A DNA stretch of 64,000 bases from Bacteroidales bacterium (lineage in GTDB: Bacteria > Bacteroidota > Bacteroidia > Bacteroidales > GCA-2748055), in contig JAIPBT010000004.1 in the NCBI GenBank assembly GCA_021738565.1, positions 61,482 through 125,481 on the forward strand, written 5' to 3'. The notes beneath the pieces were generated by a model. That model had not been told where the DNA came from. It saw only the letters and a list, made by a program, of their open reading frames with translations, and ran no database searches. The position numbers were made by a program, and so were the translations under genes. How positions within the stretch are numbered: position 1 is the first letter of the stretch; every line of letters begins with the position of its first letter. Below, in pieces: positions 36,793 to 45,802 of this stretch.

Positions 36793-37296
36793 ATGATTTT
36801 ATCACACATAGTAGCTGTTTCCAATAATTTTGTCATAGGTAAAAACAACAGCCTTCCCTGGAGAATACCAGCTGATTTGCGCTATTTCCATCGCATAACC
36901 GATGGACATATTGTTCTGATGGGTAGAAAGAATTATGAAGCCAATGGCGGAGCACTACAGAACCGGACCAATATTATCATTACAAGGAAGAAATCCTTCC
37001 AGCCCAATGATGCCTTCGTTGCAAACTCGGTCGGTGCGGCAATAGAAAAGGCCCGGTCATATGCTCCCGACGAAGTATTCATTGTCGGGGGTGGGGAGAT
37101 TTATGCAGCAACCTTGCACCTGGCAGACAGGATTTACATTACGGTAATTGATGCAAATGTCAGCGGTGACACTTATTATCCCGAAATAAGATTTTCACAA
37201 TACAACACCGTCTCAAAGATCCATAAAAAAGCAGATCGGGAAAATCCATTCGACCATACCTATTACATCCTCCAAAGACCCAATTTAAAATATTAA
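36793..37296 (+). CDS. folA: Dihydrofolate reductase
   Basis: Reduces dihydrofolate with NADPH. The track begins at a TTG (36760); the ATG at 36793 gives MILSHIVAVSNNFVIGKNNSLPW, the standard DHFR start, and 167 aa. Conserved elements are the Met20-loop segment SLPWRIPADLRYF, HIVLMGRKNYEA and VFIVGGGEIYA. It precedes the BlaI/M56 pair by 128 bases; that gap contains the BlaI-like operators, so folA is probably a separate transcript. Confidence 0.94.
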   Translation: MILSHIVAVSNNFVIGKNNSLPWRIPADLRYFHRITDGHIVLMGRKNYEANGGALQNRTNIIITRKKSFQPNDAFVANSVGAAIEKARSYAPDEVFIVGGGEIYAATLHLADRIYITVIDANVSGDTYYPEIRFSQYNTVSKIHKKADRENPFDHTYYILQRPNLKY

Positions 37297-37352
37297 CTAT
37301 CAATATTTTATAACTTAACACAATATCAAAATATTTTGTGCGTTTTAAAATA

Positions 37353-37397
37353 AACTAACTTTTTAGTTGTTTAACTAAATTATTAGTTATATATTTG
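37353..37397 (+). promoter_or_regulatory. Promoter and tandem operators of the blaI-like gene
   Basis: Two perfect dyads, AACTAA-CTTT-TTAGTT (37353-37368) and AACTAA-ATTA-TTAGTT (37373-37388), stand 20 bp apart, placing them on the same face within about two turns. They overlap a Bacteroidota promoter: TTG at 37367-37369, a 20-base spacer, and TATATTTG at 37390-37397. This is the arrangement expected for autorepression by the BlaI-family protein just downstream. Confidence 0.75.
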
Positions 37398-37424
37398 AAA
37401 CGGATTAAAACCGCTGTCAAAAAA

Positions 37425-37805
37425 ATGAAAGAACTGACTAAAGCTGAAGAACAGGTCATGCAGATCCTTTGGGAAAAAGGGAATGCCTTTATTAAGGAGA
37501 TCATACCGGAATTTAAGGATCCAAAACCGGCATACAATACGGTTTCAACCATTGTAAGGATCCTTGAGAGAAAAGGTTTTGTGGGTCATATTGAATTTGG
37601 AAAATCACACAGGTATTTTCCGCTTATTCCAAAAGAAAAATACCGGGAAGAAGTTTTTTCCGGATTAATGAAAAACTATTTCAATAATTCAATGAAACAG
37701 GTGCTTTCCCATTTTTCCGGAAAATCAAAAATGGATATCAGGGAAGCAGATGAATTGATCCAACTGCTTAAAGAAATCAAGAAAAAAAACACCTCCAATG
37801 AATAA
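37425..37805 (+). CDS. BlaI/MecI family repressor
   Basis: A winged-helix repressor, about 126 aa from the ATG at 37425 (MKELTKAEEQVMQILWEKG). The track's TTG at 37395 lies within the -7 box and is unlikely. The recognition helix region is KPAYNTVSTIVRILERKGFV near 36, and the C-terminal helices mediate dimerisation. In known systems the repressor is cleaved or released when the M56 partner senses a signal. It overlaps the M56 gene by 8 bases. A link to beta-lactams is not supported here, as no beta-lactamase is adjacent. Confidence 0.92.
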   Translation: MKELTKAEEQVMQILWEKGNAFIKEIIPEFKDPKPAYNTVSTIVRILERKGFVGHIEFGKSHRYFPLIPKEKYREEVFSGLMKNYFNNSMKQVLSHFSGKSKMDIREADELIQLLKEIKKKNTSNE

Positions 37806-39108
37806 TATCGTGCAATATTTAATAGAACTGAACATATCGATAACAGCATTTTTCCTTCTGTATAAACTGCTGTTCAATAAGGATTCAAATTTTGGGATCC
37901 GAAGGTGTTTCCTTCTCTATGCACTTATTGGCTCTGCATTGATTCCATTGTTTAATATTTCGTTAACGGGAGATTCATTTTTATATTCTGCCAATATGAT
38001 CCGGCTGGAGGAATTGACCGTTCAGGGGAAGAGCGGTGATTCATTTAATACCGGCCCTTTTTCGGTTACCGGTTTTTTCTATCAGGTCTATTTAGTGGTC
38101 GCTTTGTTTTTATTCTCACGCCTGATAATCAGCGTTTCAAATATTATTTACAGCATTATAAAAGGAAAGAAAACCGCTATTAATGGTCAGGATTTGTACA
38201 TCAACTCAAAACTTCATGCAAGCTCATTCTTCAAATACATATTCATTGATCCGGACAAAACAGAAGACATTGAACTAAAACAGATTATAGCACACGAAAA
38301 ACAACATGTGCGCCTGTTTCATTCCTTCGACAGAATTTTCGTTGAAATTTTTGCAGCCGTGAGTTGGATCAATCCGGTTGTATGGACCTTAAGAAAAGAA
38401 ATTATCATTAATCATGAATACCAGGCAGACAACAAGATTGTTGAGCAGGGAACCGATCATGCAAGTTACCAGCTCACCATTCTGAATCAATATATTGGAA
38501 GCGCTTCAATAACCAATCAATTTAGTAATCACATTAAAAACCGAATAATTATGTTAAACAAAAATTATAAAAAAGGAAGCTTCTGGAAAAGCATCGTGCT
38601 GATACCGGCAAGCCTTATCCTGATGTTTTTTATTGCATGTGGCAATGAAACAGAAAACGAAGAGCCTCAATCCGGCGAAAAATTGATGGAAAATGTTTTC
38701 TATGATGTAGAAAAAATGCCTCAATGGCCTGGCAACGATGATTTTATAATGTCTGTCAGAAATTTTATTGCAAAAAACCTCCAGTACCCAACGGAAGCGA
38801 CTGATAATGGAGTTGAAGGAAAGGTATTCATTACATTCATGGTTACAAAAACCGGGAAAGTTATAGTCCCTGATCCGGAAATGCTGCCACCTGAAAAAAA
38901 TGAAGATGGAAGTTTAAAAGAGATGGTTGTAATCGGTTACAGAACACTGACGGACAACAGCGACATGCCAGACGAAAAATACATTAACCTGCTCAAGGAA
39001 GAAGGAAAAAGAGTCATCGGACTGATCCCGGACCTTCAACCAGGCGAAAAGGGAGGTGTCCCGGTCAATGCACTTTTCACAATGCCAATCATATTCAAAC
39101 TGAATTAG
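37798..39108 (+). CDS. BlaR1-type M56 metallopeptidase with TonB C-terminal domain
   Basis: A 436-residue membrane sensor-protease. The N-terminal part has three to four transmembrane helices and the zinc motif HEKQH (166-170) in IIAHEKQHVRLFHSFD. A further helix near 260-280 (SIVLIPASLILMFFIACG) leads to a periplasmic C-terminal domain that looks like TonB-C (NLQYPTEATDNGVEGKVFITFMV), instead of the penicillin-binding sensor of true BlaR1. The combination is frequent in Bacteroidota and its signal is unknown. It is translationally coupled to the BlaI gene and followed by a strong terminator. Confidence 0.9.
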   Translation: MNNIVQYLIELNISITAFFLLYKLLFNKDSNFGIRRCFLLYALIGSALIPLFNISLTGDSFLYSANMIRLEELTVQGKSGDSFNTGPFSVTGFFYQVYLVVALFLFSRLIISVSNIIYSIIKGKKTAINGQDLYINSKLHASSFFKYIFIDPDKTEDIELKQIIAHEKQHVRLFHSFDRIFVEIFAAVSWINPVVWTLRKEIIINHEYQADNKIVEQGTDHASYQLTILNQYIGSASITNQFSNHIKNRIIMLNKNYKKGSFWKSIVLIPASLILMFFIACGNETENEEPQSGEKLMENVFYDVEKMPQWPGNDDFIMSVRNFIAKNLQYPTEATDNGVEGKVFITFMVTKTGKVIVPDPEMLPPEKNEDGSLKEMVVIGYRTLTDNSDMPDEKYINLLKEEGKRVIGLIPDLQPGEKGGVPVNALFTMPIIFKLN

Positions 39109-39135
39109 AACGATCTTATAATTCAAATTTATCCC

Positions 39136-39172
39136 GGGAGGATCCTCTTTTTTACAGGATCCTCCCTTTTTT
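39136..39172 (+). terminator. Rho-independent terminator after the M56 gene
   Basis: GGGAGGATCCT (39136-39146) and AGGATCCTCCC (39156-39166) form a perfect 11-bp stem with a 9-base loop, followed by six T. It lies 28 bases after the M56 stop and would end the blaI-M56 transcript. Confidence 0.92.
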
Positions 39173-39276
39173 ATCCCGTTCACAGATATTTGATCACATT
39201 TATACAGTATTGTCCGTGAAAGAATTGTAAGTTTAAAATGAATTGATAAAATTTGTACAGAACTGATTTGTAACTG

Positions 39277-39765
39277 ATGATAATGAATTCGGCCCAATTG
39301 ATCAATACGATGCTTGTTCCTGCAATAATGATTGTAGCTACGGCAATCTTACTGTTTTCCACCAACGATAAATATTCCATGATCGTGAACAGGATCAGGT
39401 GGTTGAAGAAAGAGCGCGGAAAGATCTCAAACAAGGAGCAATTCAAAAAAGATGATGACAACCGAATGAGCAACATTGAATTGCAGATTAGCCATTTGAT
39501 CCACCGAATATCTATGGTTCGTATTATTATCGCCAGTTATTCATCTGCACTATTATTTTTCACAGTTTGCTGTGTATTAATGGCTGTCCGGTCTGATTTT
39601 CAGATAAATGGATATTACTGGGTCACCATAGGTTTCTTTTTTGCAGGCTTGCTTGGAATTATCAACGGGGTGGTTTTCTCTGTTATTGAAGTATTCAAGG
39701 GCTACAGGATCGTTCATATAGAGATAAAAGAGATCAACTATGAAAAACCTGAAAAAACATTATAA
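39277..39765 (+). CDS. DUF2721-like membrane protein
   Basis: A 162-residue protein with three transmembrane helices (about 10-26, 85-103, 112-135) and a charged loop NRIRWLKKERGKIS after the first, the pattern of the DUF2721 family. Function is unknown. Its 3' end overlaps the SRPBCC gene by 26 bases, implying coupled expression. Confidence 0.75.
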   Translation: MIMNSAQLINTMLVPAIMIVATAILLFSTNDKYSMIVNRIRWLKKERGKISNKEQFKKDDDNRMSNIELQISHLIHRISMVRIIIASYSSALLFFTVCCVLMAVRSDFQINGYYWVTIGFFFAGLLGIINGVVFSVIEVFKGYRIVHIEIKEINYEKPEKTL

Positions 39766-40117
39766 GATAAAAGCAACCCCTCCCGAAGTATATGCTGCAA
39801 TTACAAATCCTTTCTCCATTGAGATCTGGACAGGTGAAGAAGCTGTAATGAGCACCAGGGCCGGGGAAGAATTTTCACTTTTCAGTGGTGACATTGCCGG
39901 AAGAAACCTGCAATTTGAGCCCGACAGGAAAATAATTCAGGAGTGGTATTTTGGCGATCAGAAAGAACCTTCAATTGTTACAATCACATTGGAGCCCGAC
40001 AAATACTTCACAAAAATTGAGATCCTGCATACCAATATTCCTGATGACGCATTCGATGACATCCTAAACGGCTGGGATGAATCCTATTTTAGAGGATTGA
40101 AAGAATTTTTTGAATAA
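39740..40117 (+). CDS. SRPBCC/AHSA1-like domain protein
   Basis: A 125-residue single START-like domain. It opens with HYKIKATPPEVYAAITNPFSIEIWTGEEA, the usual first strand and helices of activator-of-Hsp90 (AHSA1)-type proteins, and continues with GRNLQFEPDRKIIQEWYFG and a long C-terminal helix. It should form a hydrophobic ligand pocket; ligand unknown. Its start lies within the preceding membrane protein gene. Confidence 0.82.
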   Translation: MKNLKKHYKIKATPPEVYAAITNPFSIEIWTGEEAVMSTRAGEEFSLFSGDIAGRNLQFEPDRKIIQEWYFGDQKEPSIVTITLEPDKYFTKIEILHTNIPDDAFDDILNGWDESYFRGLKEFFE

Positions 40118-40267
40118 TCCTTTTGTCATAATCAACCGGAACCTTTTGTATACTTACCAATCTTTTCCGGGTATACATTGTTGATTATTTTCCGCACCTG
40201 TAACTTTTCATTCATTACATCGTCTTACCCAAAAACAAACAACAATACTTTAATTAATCTTATTATT

Positions 40268-41179
40268 ATGAAACGCATAGCATCTTTGTTATTGACCCTC
40301 GCGATCGTTGTACCTTTAACGGCACAAAAAGACACCATACCTGAAACAGATATCTTACTGGAAACACCTGATAAGACGGAAGTTAAAATAGGGCAGAATG
40401 AAATATTTATCATTGAAGATGATGGAGACACAACACGTTTCCAGCTTGGCTCAAAGGGGATGAGCATTGTTGAAACTAAAGACGGGTATAAGATCGATAT
40501 TGTTGAAATGGATGACAAAGACAATGGGAAAAAGAACAATAAGTCAGACAACAGAAAAAAGAAATTCAAACCGCATTATGCAGGTTTTGAAGTTGGTATC
40601 AACAACTACCTGAATCCGAATTATACGTTGCACAGCGGGTCCTTCATGAACCTGAATACAGCAAAATCATGGAATTTCAATCTTAATTTCCTTGAGTACG
40701 GGATCGGACTGGGAACCTCTTATGCAGGATTGGTCACCGGGTTGGGCTTTGAATGGTCAAATTACGTATTTGATGCCAATAATTCAATAAAAGAAGATGC
40801 CAACGGAGATGTTATCAGCCTAATACCGCCTTACACCAGTATAACAAAATCAAAATTATCCATGAACTACCTTACAGCTCCTTTACTTCTGGAGTTTCAA
40901 ATTCCTGCAGGAAAAAAACGGATCCACATATCCGGGGGAGTCATCGGGGGAGTAAAACTGGCATCCAGGACCAAAGTGAAATACCAGGATGGTGGCAATA
41001 AAAAAGATGTTAGTAAAGACGATTTCAGTCTTTCACCGCTCAGATACGGAGCTACTTTCAGAATTGGGTACAGGGCGCTGAACATATTTGCAAACTATTA
41101 CTTCACACCCCTGTTTGGTGAAACCCCCACTCCGGAATTGCATCCTTTCAGCATTGGACTTAACCTCATTTCATTTTAA
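40268..41179 (+). CDS. Outer membrane beta-barrel protein (PorT-like)
   Basis: The ATG at 40268 gives a signal peptide (MKRIASLLLTLAIVVPLTAQ) and a 303-residue product; the track's longer start is rejected. After an acidic N-terminal segment and a very charged linker (DDKDNGKKNNKSDNRKKKFK), the rest alternates aromatic and small residues in strands such as HYAGFEVGINNYLN and FRIGYRALNIFANYYF, as in Bacteroidota small beta barrels. It ends with FSIGLNLISF, a barrel-like final strand with terminal Phe. Ligand or role is unknown. Confidence 0.8.
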   Translation: MKRIASLLLTLAIVVPLTAQKDTIPETDILLETPDKTEVKIGQNEIFIIEDDGDTTRFQLGSKGMSIVETKDGYKIDIVEMDDKDNGKKNNKSDNRKKKFKPHYAGFEVGINNYLNPNYTLHSGSFMNLNTAKSWNFNLNFLEYGIGLGTSYAGLVTGLGFEWSNYVFDANNSIKEDANGDVISLIPPYTSITKSKLSMNYLTAPLLLEFQIPAGKKRIHISGGVIGGVKLASRTKVKYQDGGNKKDVSKDDFSLSPLRYGATFRIGYRALNIFANYYFTPLFGETPTPELHPFSIGLNLISF

Positions 41180-41243
41180 TCAATGAAATAATCACTTTTG
41201 GACCTGTTTTAATAACTTTCTGAAGAAATGTTATCATATTTCA

Positions 41244-41251
41244 TAATTTTG
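41244..41251 (+). promoter_or_regulatory. Possible -7 box of pepE
   Basis: TAATTTTG fits TAnnTTTG 23 bases before the ATG at 41275. No -33 TTG at the expected distance. Confidence 0.35.
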
Positions 41252-41274
41252 CAGGAAATATAAATCCTGAAATT

Positions 41275-41979
41275 ATGAGGCTTCTGTTAATAAGTAATTC
41301 TACAAATCCGGGAGAAGCGTACCTTGACTATCCAAAACCTGAAATAAAAAACTTTCTTGGAGATAAAAAAGTAACCGGACTGTTTTTTCCCTATGCCGGC
41401 GTTACTTTTTCCTATGAGGAATATGCTGAAAAAGTAAAAATAAGATTTAATGAGATCGGTCATGATATCCGGTCAGTCCATGAATTCAAAGACCCCATTA
41501 AAGCGGTCAGAGATGCTGAAGCAATCATTGTGGGCGGAGGAAACACCTTTCACCTGTTGAAGATGATCCGCGATCACGGGTTAATTAAACCTGTCAGGGA
41601 AAAGGTTTTATCAGGTACACCTTACATTGGATGGAGCGCCGGTTCGAACATGGCATGTCCCACCATCAAAACCACAAATGACATGCCTATAGTAGAACCA
41701 GATAGCTTCAATGCCTTTCATCTTGTAGACTTCCAGATCAATCCGCATTACATTGATAAAAATCCCGATGGTCATGCAGGAGAAACAAGAGAAGACAGAA
41801 TCAATGAATTCCTGGCAGCGAACAGGGATATAAAAGTGATTGGATTAAGGGAAGGATGCATTTTCCGCGTTGAAGACCGCCAAATGAAATTAATTGGAAC
41901 AAAATCTGCACGGGTATTTGAATACGGAAAGTCACCTGTGGAAATGACAGATGAAAATGATTTTTCGGCTTTTATTTGA
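41275..41979 (+). CDS. pepE: Peptidase E (alpha-aspartyl dipeptidase, S51)
   Basis: Hydrolyses dipeptides with N-terminal aspartate. The S51 nucleophile elbow is GWSAGSNMACPT (Ser about 121), with VGGGNTFHLLK near 85 and the His-containing FQINPHYIDKN near 160. 234 aa is the normal length. It is a cytoplasmic, glutaminase-like-fold serine peptidase. It precedes the AsmA gene by 26 bases. Confidence 0.93.
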   Translation: MRLLLISNSTNPGEAYLDYPKPEIKNFLGDKKVTGLFFPYAGVTFSYEEYAEKVKIRFNEIGHDIRSVHEFKDPIKAVRDAEAIIVGGGNTFHLLKMIRDHGLIKPVREKVLSGTPYIGWSAGSNMACPTIKTTNDMPIVEPDSFNAFHLVDFQINPHYIDKNPDGHAGETREDRINEFLAANRDIKVIGLREGCIFRVEDRQMKLIGTKSARVFEYGKSPVEMTDENDFSAFI

Positions 41980-42005
41980 TAAGGCTGAATATTATATGAA
42001 ATCAA

Positions 42006-44642
42006 GTGAGAAGGATCAGATCATTTTTTGAATATCTGTTTGCAATTTTTTTGATCCTCTTCCTGGTTTTTTCAATAGCAAGTGTTGTTGTTGTAAAATT
42101 CTACGGAGATGAGGTGAAAAATCGTGCAATGTCAATAGTATATGATCAAATAGATGCAGATGTCGGTTTTGAAGAGATCGGGATCAGCATTTTCAAAAAA
42201 TTTCCCAATACTTCACTCTATCTTAAAAACTTTTTCATTCTCTCCGGGATCAGATATAACAGCATGGAATTCATTGATGCCAGCCGGGATACATTGATGA
42301 AGCTTGATTATGTTTTTCTTAAATTCAACCTGTTCGACTTGGTTCGTAAAAATTACAAAATCAATAGTTTCGAAGTGAATTCAGGATATTTGAATATTTT
42401 GATTGATTCAGAAGGAGGAAGCAATTACATACTGGCCCAACAGTTTGAAGAAAATGACAGCACCCTTTTTATTGATATAAAGGGATTCACTGCAAAAAAC
42501 CTGATCGTAAACTACACCAATCGAGCCAAGCAAACAAACAGCCATCTTCTGATCAGAAAAACAGATCTGGAGGGAAATTTTTCGAAAAACTTCTACAACA
42601 TGCGTGCCTCTGGAGAAGCTTATATATATGATTTTTTTAACCGTGATGTCAAATATATCTCCAACACGGATATAACAACAGATTTATCGCTTATTGCAGA
42701 TCATCACAAGCTTTCCGTTTCAAAAGGAGAGATTTCTGTTGGTGATGTTTCTGCTGATATCTTGGGAAGTATTACATTTGAAAAGACAGCGCATGCGGTG
42801 CTGGATCTTACATTTGAAGGTAAAAACCTGGAACTCGCCTGGCTAACAAACTTGTTGCGTCTTAATGAGAAAAAAGATTCAGGTATTGAAGGCAAAGGAT
42901 TGATCAACATCAATGGTCGAATATCAGGGGTGGCATCCCTAACCCAATCTCCGGATATCTATGCGATTTTTCGAATGAAAAACGGAACCTTAGCAATGAA
43001 GCAACTTCCGGTCGATGCAAAATCCATTTCGCTTAAAGGAACCTTCAGCAATGGCGTAACAAACAGCATTGTATCATCTTCTATTGTACTGGATCACTTT
43101 GAAATGACACTGAAAAAATCCAGAATATATGGAAAAGGGGAAATCAAAAATTTGATTGATCCGGCGTTTAAATTAGATCTGTCAGGTGAAATCTATGCAG
43201 CAGAATGGAACGAACTATTGACAGATTACTCCATTGAGATCAATGACGGAAAGATCATGCCGTTGCTTAAAATTTCCGGAAATGCCTCAGGACTGGCCGA
43301 TAACAATATAAAAATCAAGATCACTCCCACTGGCGATATTGAATTCTTTGATCTCGATGTTTCCTATGAAATTTCCCGATTGCAGCTTGATTCAATTTCA
43401 GGTACCATTCAAATTGGTAAGAGAGCTTGGCGTACCAGTTTTACAGGACGTCTGTATGATTCTGATTTTTTAGCTGAATTGTCTGTTTCAGATCCTCTTG
43501 CTTTCTTAAAAAACAAAGATCACCTCCTGGTAGAAGGATTCTTACACAGCAAAGACATTAATTTTGACAGGATGAAAAGCAATTTCAATGAATACCATGG
43601 TAATTTCAATAAATATCCTGAAAACATTGAACTTAATTTGGAACTGTTGATTGATTACCTTGTCAACAATAACATTGCCTTGAATAATTTCAGTGGAAAT
43701 ATCCGATACAACTATCCTGAAATAACATTTGACGTGTTCAATTTACAAACCATGAATGGCAGAATGGCCGGAAATATTCATATTTTTGACCTTGACAAAT
43801 ATATTTATCAATCCCATGTGAAAGCAGCATTTACTGAGGTTGATATTCATCAGTTGTTTGTTTCACTTAATAACCTTGGCCAGGATTTTATCACAAGCGA
43901 AAATCTGGAGGGCAGAATCTCAGGGGATGCTGAGCTAATGGTTCCCCTTACAAAAGAATTTAAATTTGACCTGAACAATATATATTCTGAAAGCAATTTT
44001 TTGATTGAAAATGGAGAATTAATTAATTTCCAACCCTTAACAAAAACATACAATTTTTTGAAGATCGACAACCTGGATCACATTCGCTTTTCAGAACTAA
44101 GAAACAATGTTTTGATAAACGATGGTAAAATATACATTCCACAAATGGAGATAAATTCGTCAGCATTTGATATGAAAGCTTCAGGGATCCATGGTTTTGA
44201 CAACACTTATGAGTACCACCTTTCAATGAAACTTTCAGAGTTCATGTACAACAAAAGTATGGCAAGAACGAATCCGGAATTTAAAATTGCTGCAGATCCT
44301 GAAGATAAGAGAACCGTTTTCCTCGTATTGTATGACCAGGGGAAAGGGATGCAAATTGAATTTGACCAGGAACGTGCGTTGAATAAGATCAGGCAAGACC
44401 TCAGGAATGAAAGAAATGAATTAAAGTCAATTCTAAAAAAAGAATTTGGCTCCAATACAGGCAAACAGGATACGATCACAGAACCTGCTGAATATAAAGA
44501 ACCTGTTCTGGAATTTGTATTTCCTGATGATGATTCCAGGGATACTGTTGCTACACCTAAAGAAAAAAAGAAGAGGTGGTGGAAAAAGAACAATCCTGAC
44601 AATAATGTGCCTGAAATTCAGTTCATTATAGATAACCATTAA
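42006..44642 (+). CDS. AsmA family protein
   Basis: An 878-residue protein with one N-terminal transmembrane helix (FFEYLFAIFLILFLVFSIASVVVV) and a long periplasmic part with repeating beta-rich segments, typical of AsmA/bridge-like proteins that shuttle phospholipids between membranes. The C-terminal AsmA-like region includes LTFEGKNLELAWLT and the late GIHGFDNTYEYHLSMKLSEF; the extreme C-terminus is lysine-rich (KEKKKRWWKKN). The start is GTG; the ATG 10 bases upstream is in another frame. The histidine kinase gene begins 10 bases downstream. Confidence 0.85.
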   Translation: MRRIRSFFEYLFAIFLILFLVFSIASVVVVKFYGDEVKNRAMSIVYDQIDADVGFEEIGISIFKKFPNTSLYLKNFFILSGIRYNSMEFIDASRDTLMKLDYVFLKFNLFDLVRKNYKINSFEVNSGYLNILIDSEGGSNYILAQQFEENDSTLFIDIKGFTAKNLIVNYTNRAKQTNSHLLIRKTDLEGNFSKNFYNMRASGEAYIYDFFNRDVKYISNTDITTDLSLIADHHKLSVSKGEISVGDVSADILGSITFEKTAHAVLDLTFEGKNLELAWLTNLLRLNEKKDSGIEGKGLININGRISGVASLTQSPDIYAIFRMKNGTLAMKQLPVDAKSISLKGTFSNGVTNSIVSSSIVLDHFEMTLKKSRIYGKGEIKNLIDPAFKLDLSGEIYAAEWNELLTDYSIEINDGKIMPLLKISGNASGLADNNIKIKITPTGDIEFFDLDVSYEISRLQLDSISGTIQIGKRAWRTSFTGRLYDSDFLAELSVSDPLAFLKNKDHLLVEGFLHSKDINFDRMKSNFNEYHGNFNKYPENIELNLELLIDYLVNNNIALNNFSGNIRYNYPEITFDVFNLQTMNGRMAGNIHIFDLDKYIYQSHVKAAFTEVDIHQLFVSLNNLGQDFITSENLEGRISGDAELMVPLTKEFKFDLNNIYSESNFLIENGELINFQPLTKTYNFLKIDNLDHIRFSELRNNVLINDGKIYIPQMEINSSAFDMKASGIHGFDNTYEYHLSMKLSEFMYNKSMARTNPEFKIAADPEDKRTVFLVLYDQGKGMQIEFDQERALNKIRQDLRNERNELKSILKKEFGSNTGKQDTITEPAEYKEPVLEFVFPDDDSRDTVATPKEKKKRWWKKNNPDNNVPEIQFIIDNH

Positions 44643-44652
44643 GAATAGCATA

Positions 44653-45801
44653 TTGAATATCTATCAGAAAAAACAACGTTGGAAGTACATTCTTCTTTTA
44701 TCAGCTGTGGTTATTGGTGCCGGTTCATTGTTCTATACCAACCAGCTCGTAAAAACCATTGCCAGTGACGAAAGAAAAAAAATTGAATTGTGGGCAGAAG
44801 CCACCAGGATCCTTGCCAACCCGGTCGCTGGAGGAAATGATATACTGTTTCCCCTGGAAGTGCTTGAAAACAATACTCAAATACCTGTCATACTTACAGA
44901 TGATGCTGGCAACGTAATGGCACAAAGAAACCTTGATTCCACGAGGATACGAAACAAGGAGTACCTGGCAAAAATGCTTCAAAAAATGAAAAGCGAAAAT
45001 GACAGTATTGTCATTGAACTGGGAGACAACAATTACCAATATCTGTATTACAGAAACTCTAACCTGCTCAGGAAGCTGGCCATATTTCCATATGTTCAAC
45101 TGGGTGTTATCATACTTTTCATAAGCGTTTCCTATATTGCATTCAGTATATCACGGAAAGCCGAGCAAAACAAAGTATGGACCGGCCTTTCAAAGGAAAC
45201 TGCGCACCAACTTGGAACCCCTGTATCCTCTTTATCAGGCTGGGTTGAATTACTGAAACAATCGGAAGCTCCAACTGAAACTATCCTTGAATTGGAAAAG
45301 GATTCTGAAAGACTTGTTAAGATTGCCGACCGTTTTTCCAAAATCGGATCCAAACCAGCCCTCAAGGAACAGGATGTCATACAGGTTATTGAAAACAGCT
45401 TAACATATATACAGGCAAGGAAAGCAAAGTCGATATATATTAAAACGATCTTTCCCGAATCACCTGTAATAATACCTGTAAATGAAACTTTACTGGACTG
45501 GGTCATCGAAAACCTTTGTAAAAATGCAATGGATGCGATGGATGGATCAGGAACTGTTACCATCAGGTGCAGTAAGGGAGAGGGCCTGGTAAATATCGAT
45601 ATTGAAGATACGGGCAAAGGCATCCCCAAATCCCAATTTAAAAACATATTCAAACCCGGGTTTACAACAAAAAAGAGAGGCTGGGGATTGGGGCTTTCAC
45701 TTGCAAAAAGGATTGTTGAAGGATATCACAATGGGAAAATCTTTGTACTTTTATCAGATTCCGGGATAAAAACCATAATAAGGATAGTCCTCAAAGGATA
45801 G
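44653..45801 (+). CDS. Membrane sensor histidine kinase
   Basis: A 382-residue kinase. Two transmembrane helices (about 11-29 and 140-162) enclose a small periplasmic sensor; the dimerisation helix carries the phospho-acceptor His185 in KETAHQLGTPVSSLSGW; the ATPase has NLCKNAMDAMD (N box) and DTGKGIP plus GWGLGLSLAKRIV (G boxes). The start is a TTG, 11 bases after the AsmA stop; the second in-frame Met is far inside. No cognate regulator is adjacent. Its stop faces the U32 gene one base away. Confidence 0.9.
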   Translation: MNIYQKKQRWKYILLLSAVVIGAGSLFYTNQLVKTIASDERKKIELWAEATRILANPVAGGNDILFPLEVLENNTQIPVILTDDAGNVMAQRNLDSTRIRNKEYLAKMLQKMKSENDSIVIELGDNNYQYLYYRNSNLLRKLAIFPYVQLGVIILFISVSYIAFSISRKAEQNKVWTGLSKETAHQLGTPVSSLSGWVELLKQSEAPTETILELEKDSERLVKIADRFSKIGSKPALKEQDVIQVIENSLTYIQARKAKSIYIKTIFPESPVIIPVNETLLDWVIENLCKNAMDAMDGSGTVTIRCSKGEGLVNIDIEDTGKGIPKSQFKNIFKPGFTTKKRGWGLGLSLAKRIVEGYHNGKIFVLLSDSGIKTIIRIVLKG

Positions 45802-45802
45802 G

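Noticed and set aside
37798-39108. Beta-lactam resistance interpretation of the BlaI/M56 pair
   Set aside because: No beta-lactamase or penicillin-binding sensor domain is present; the C-terminus is TonB-like.
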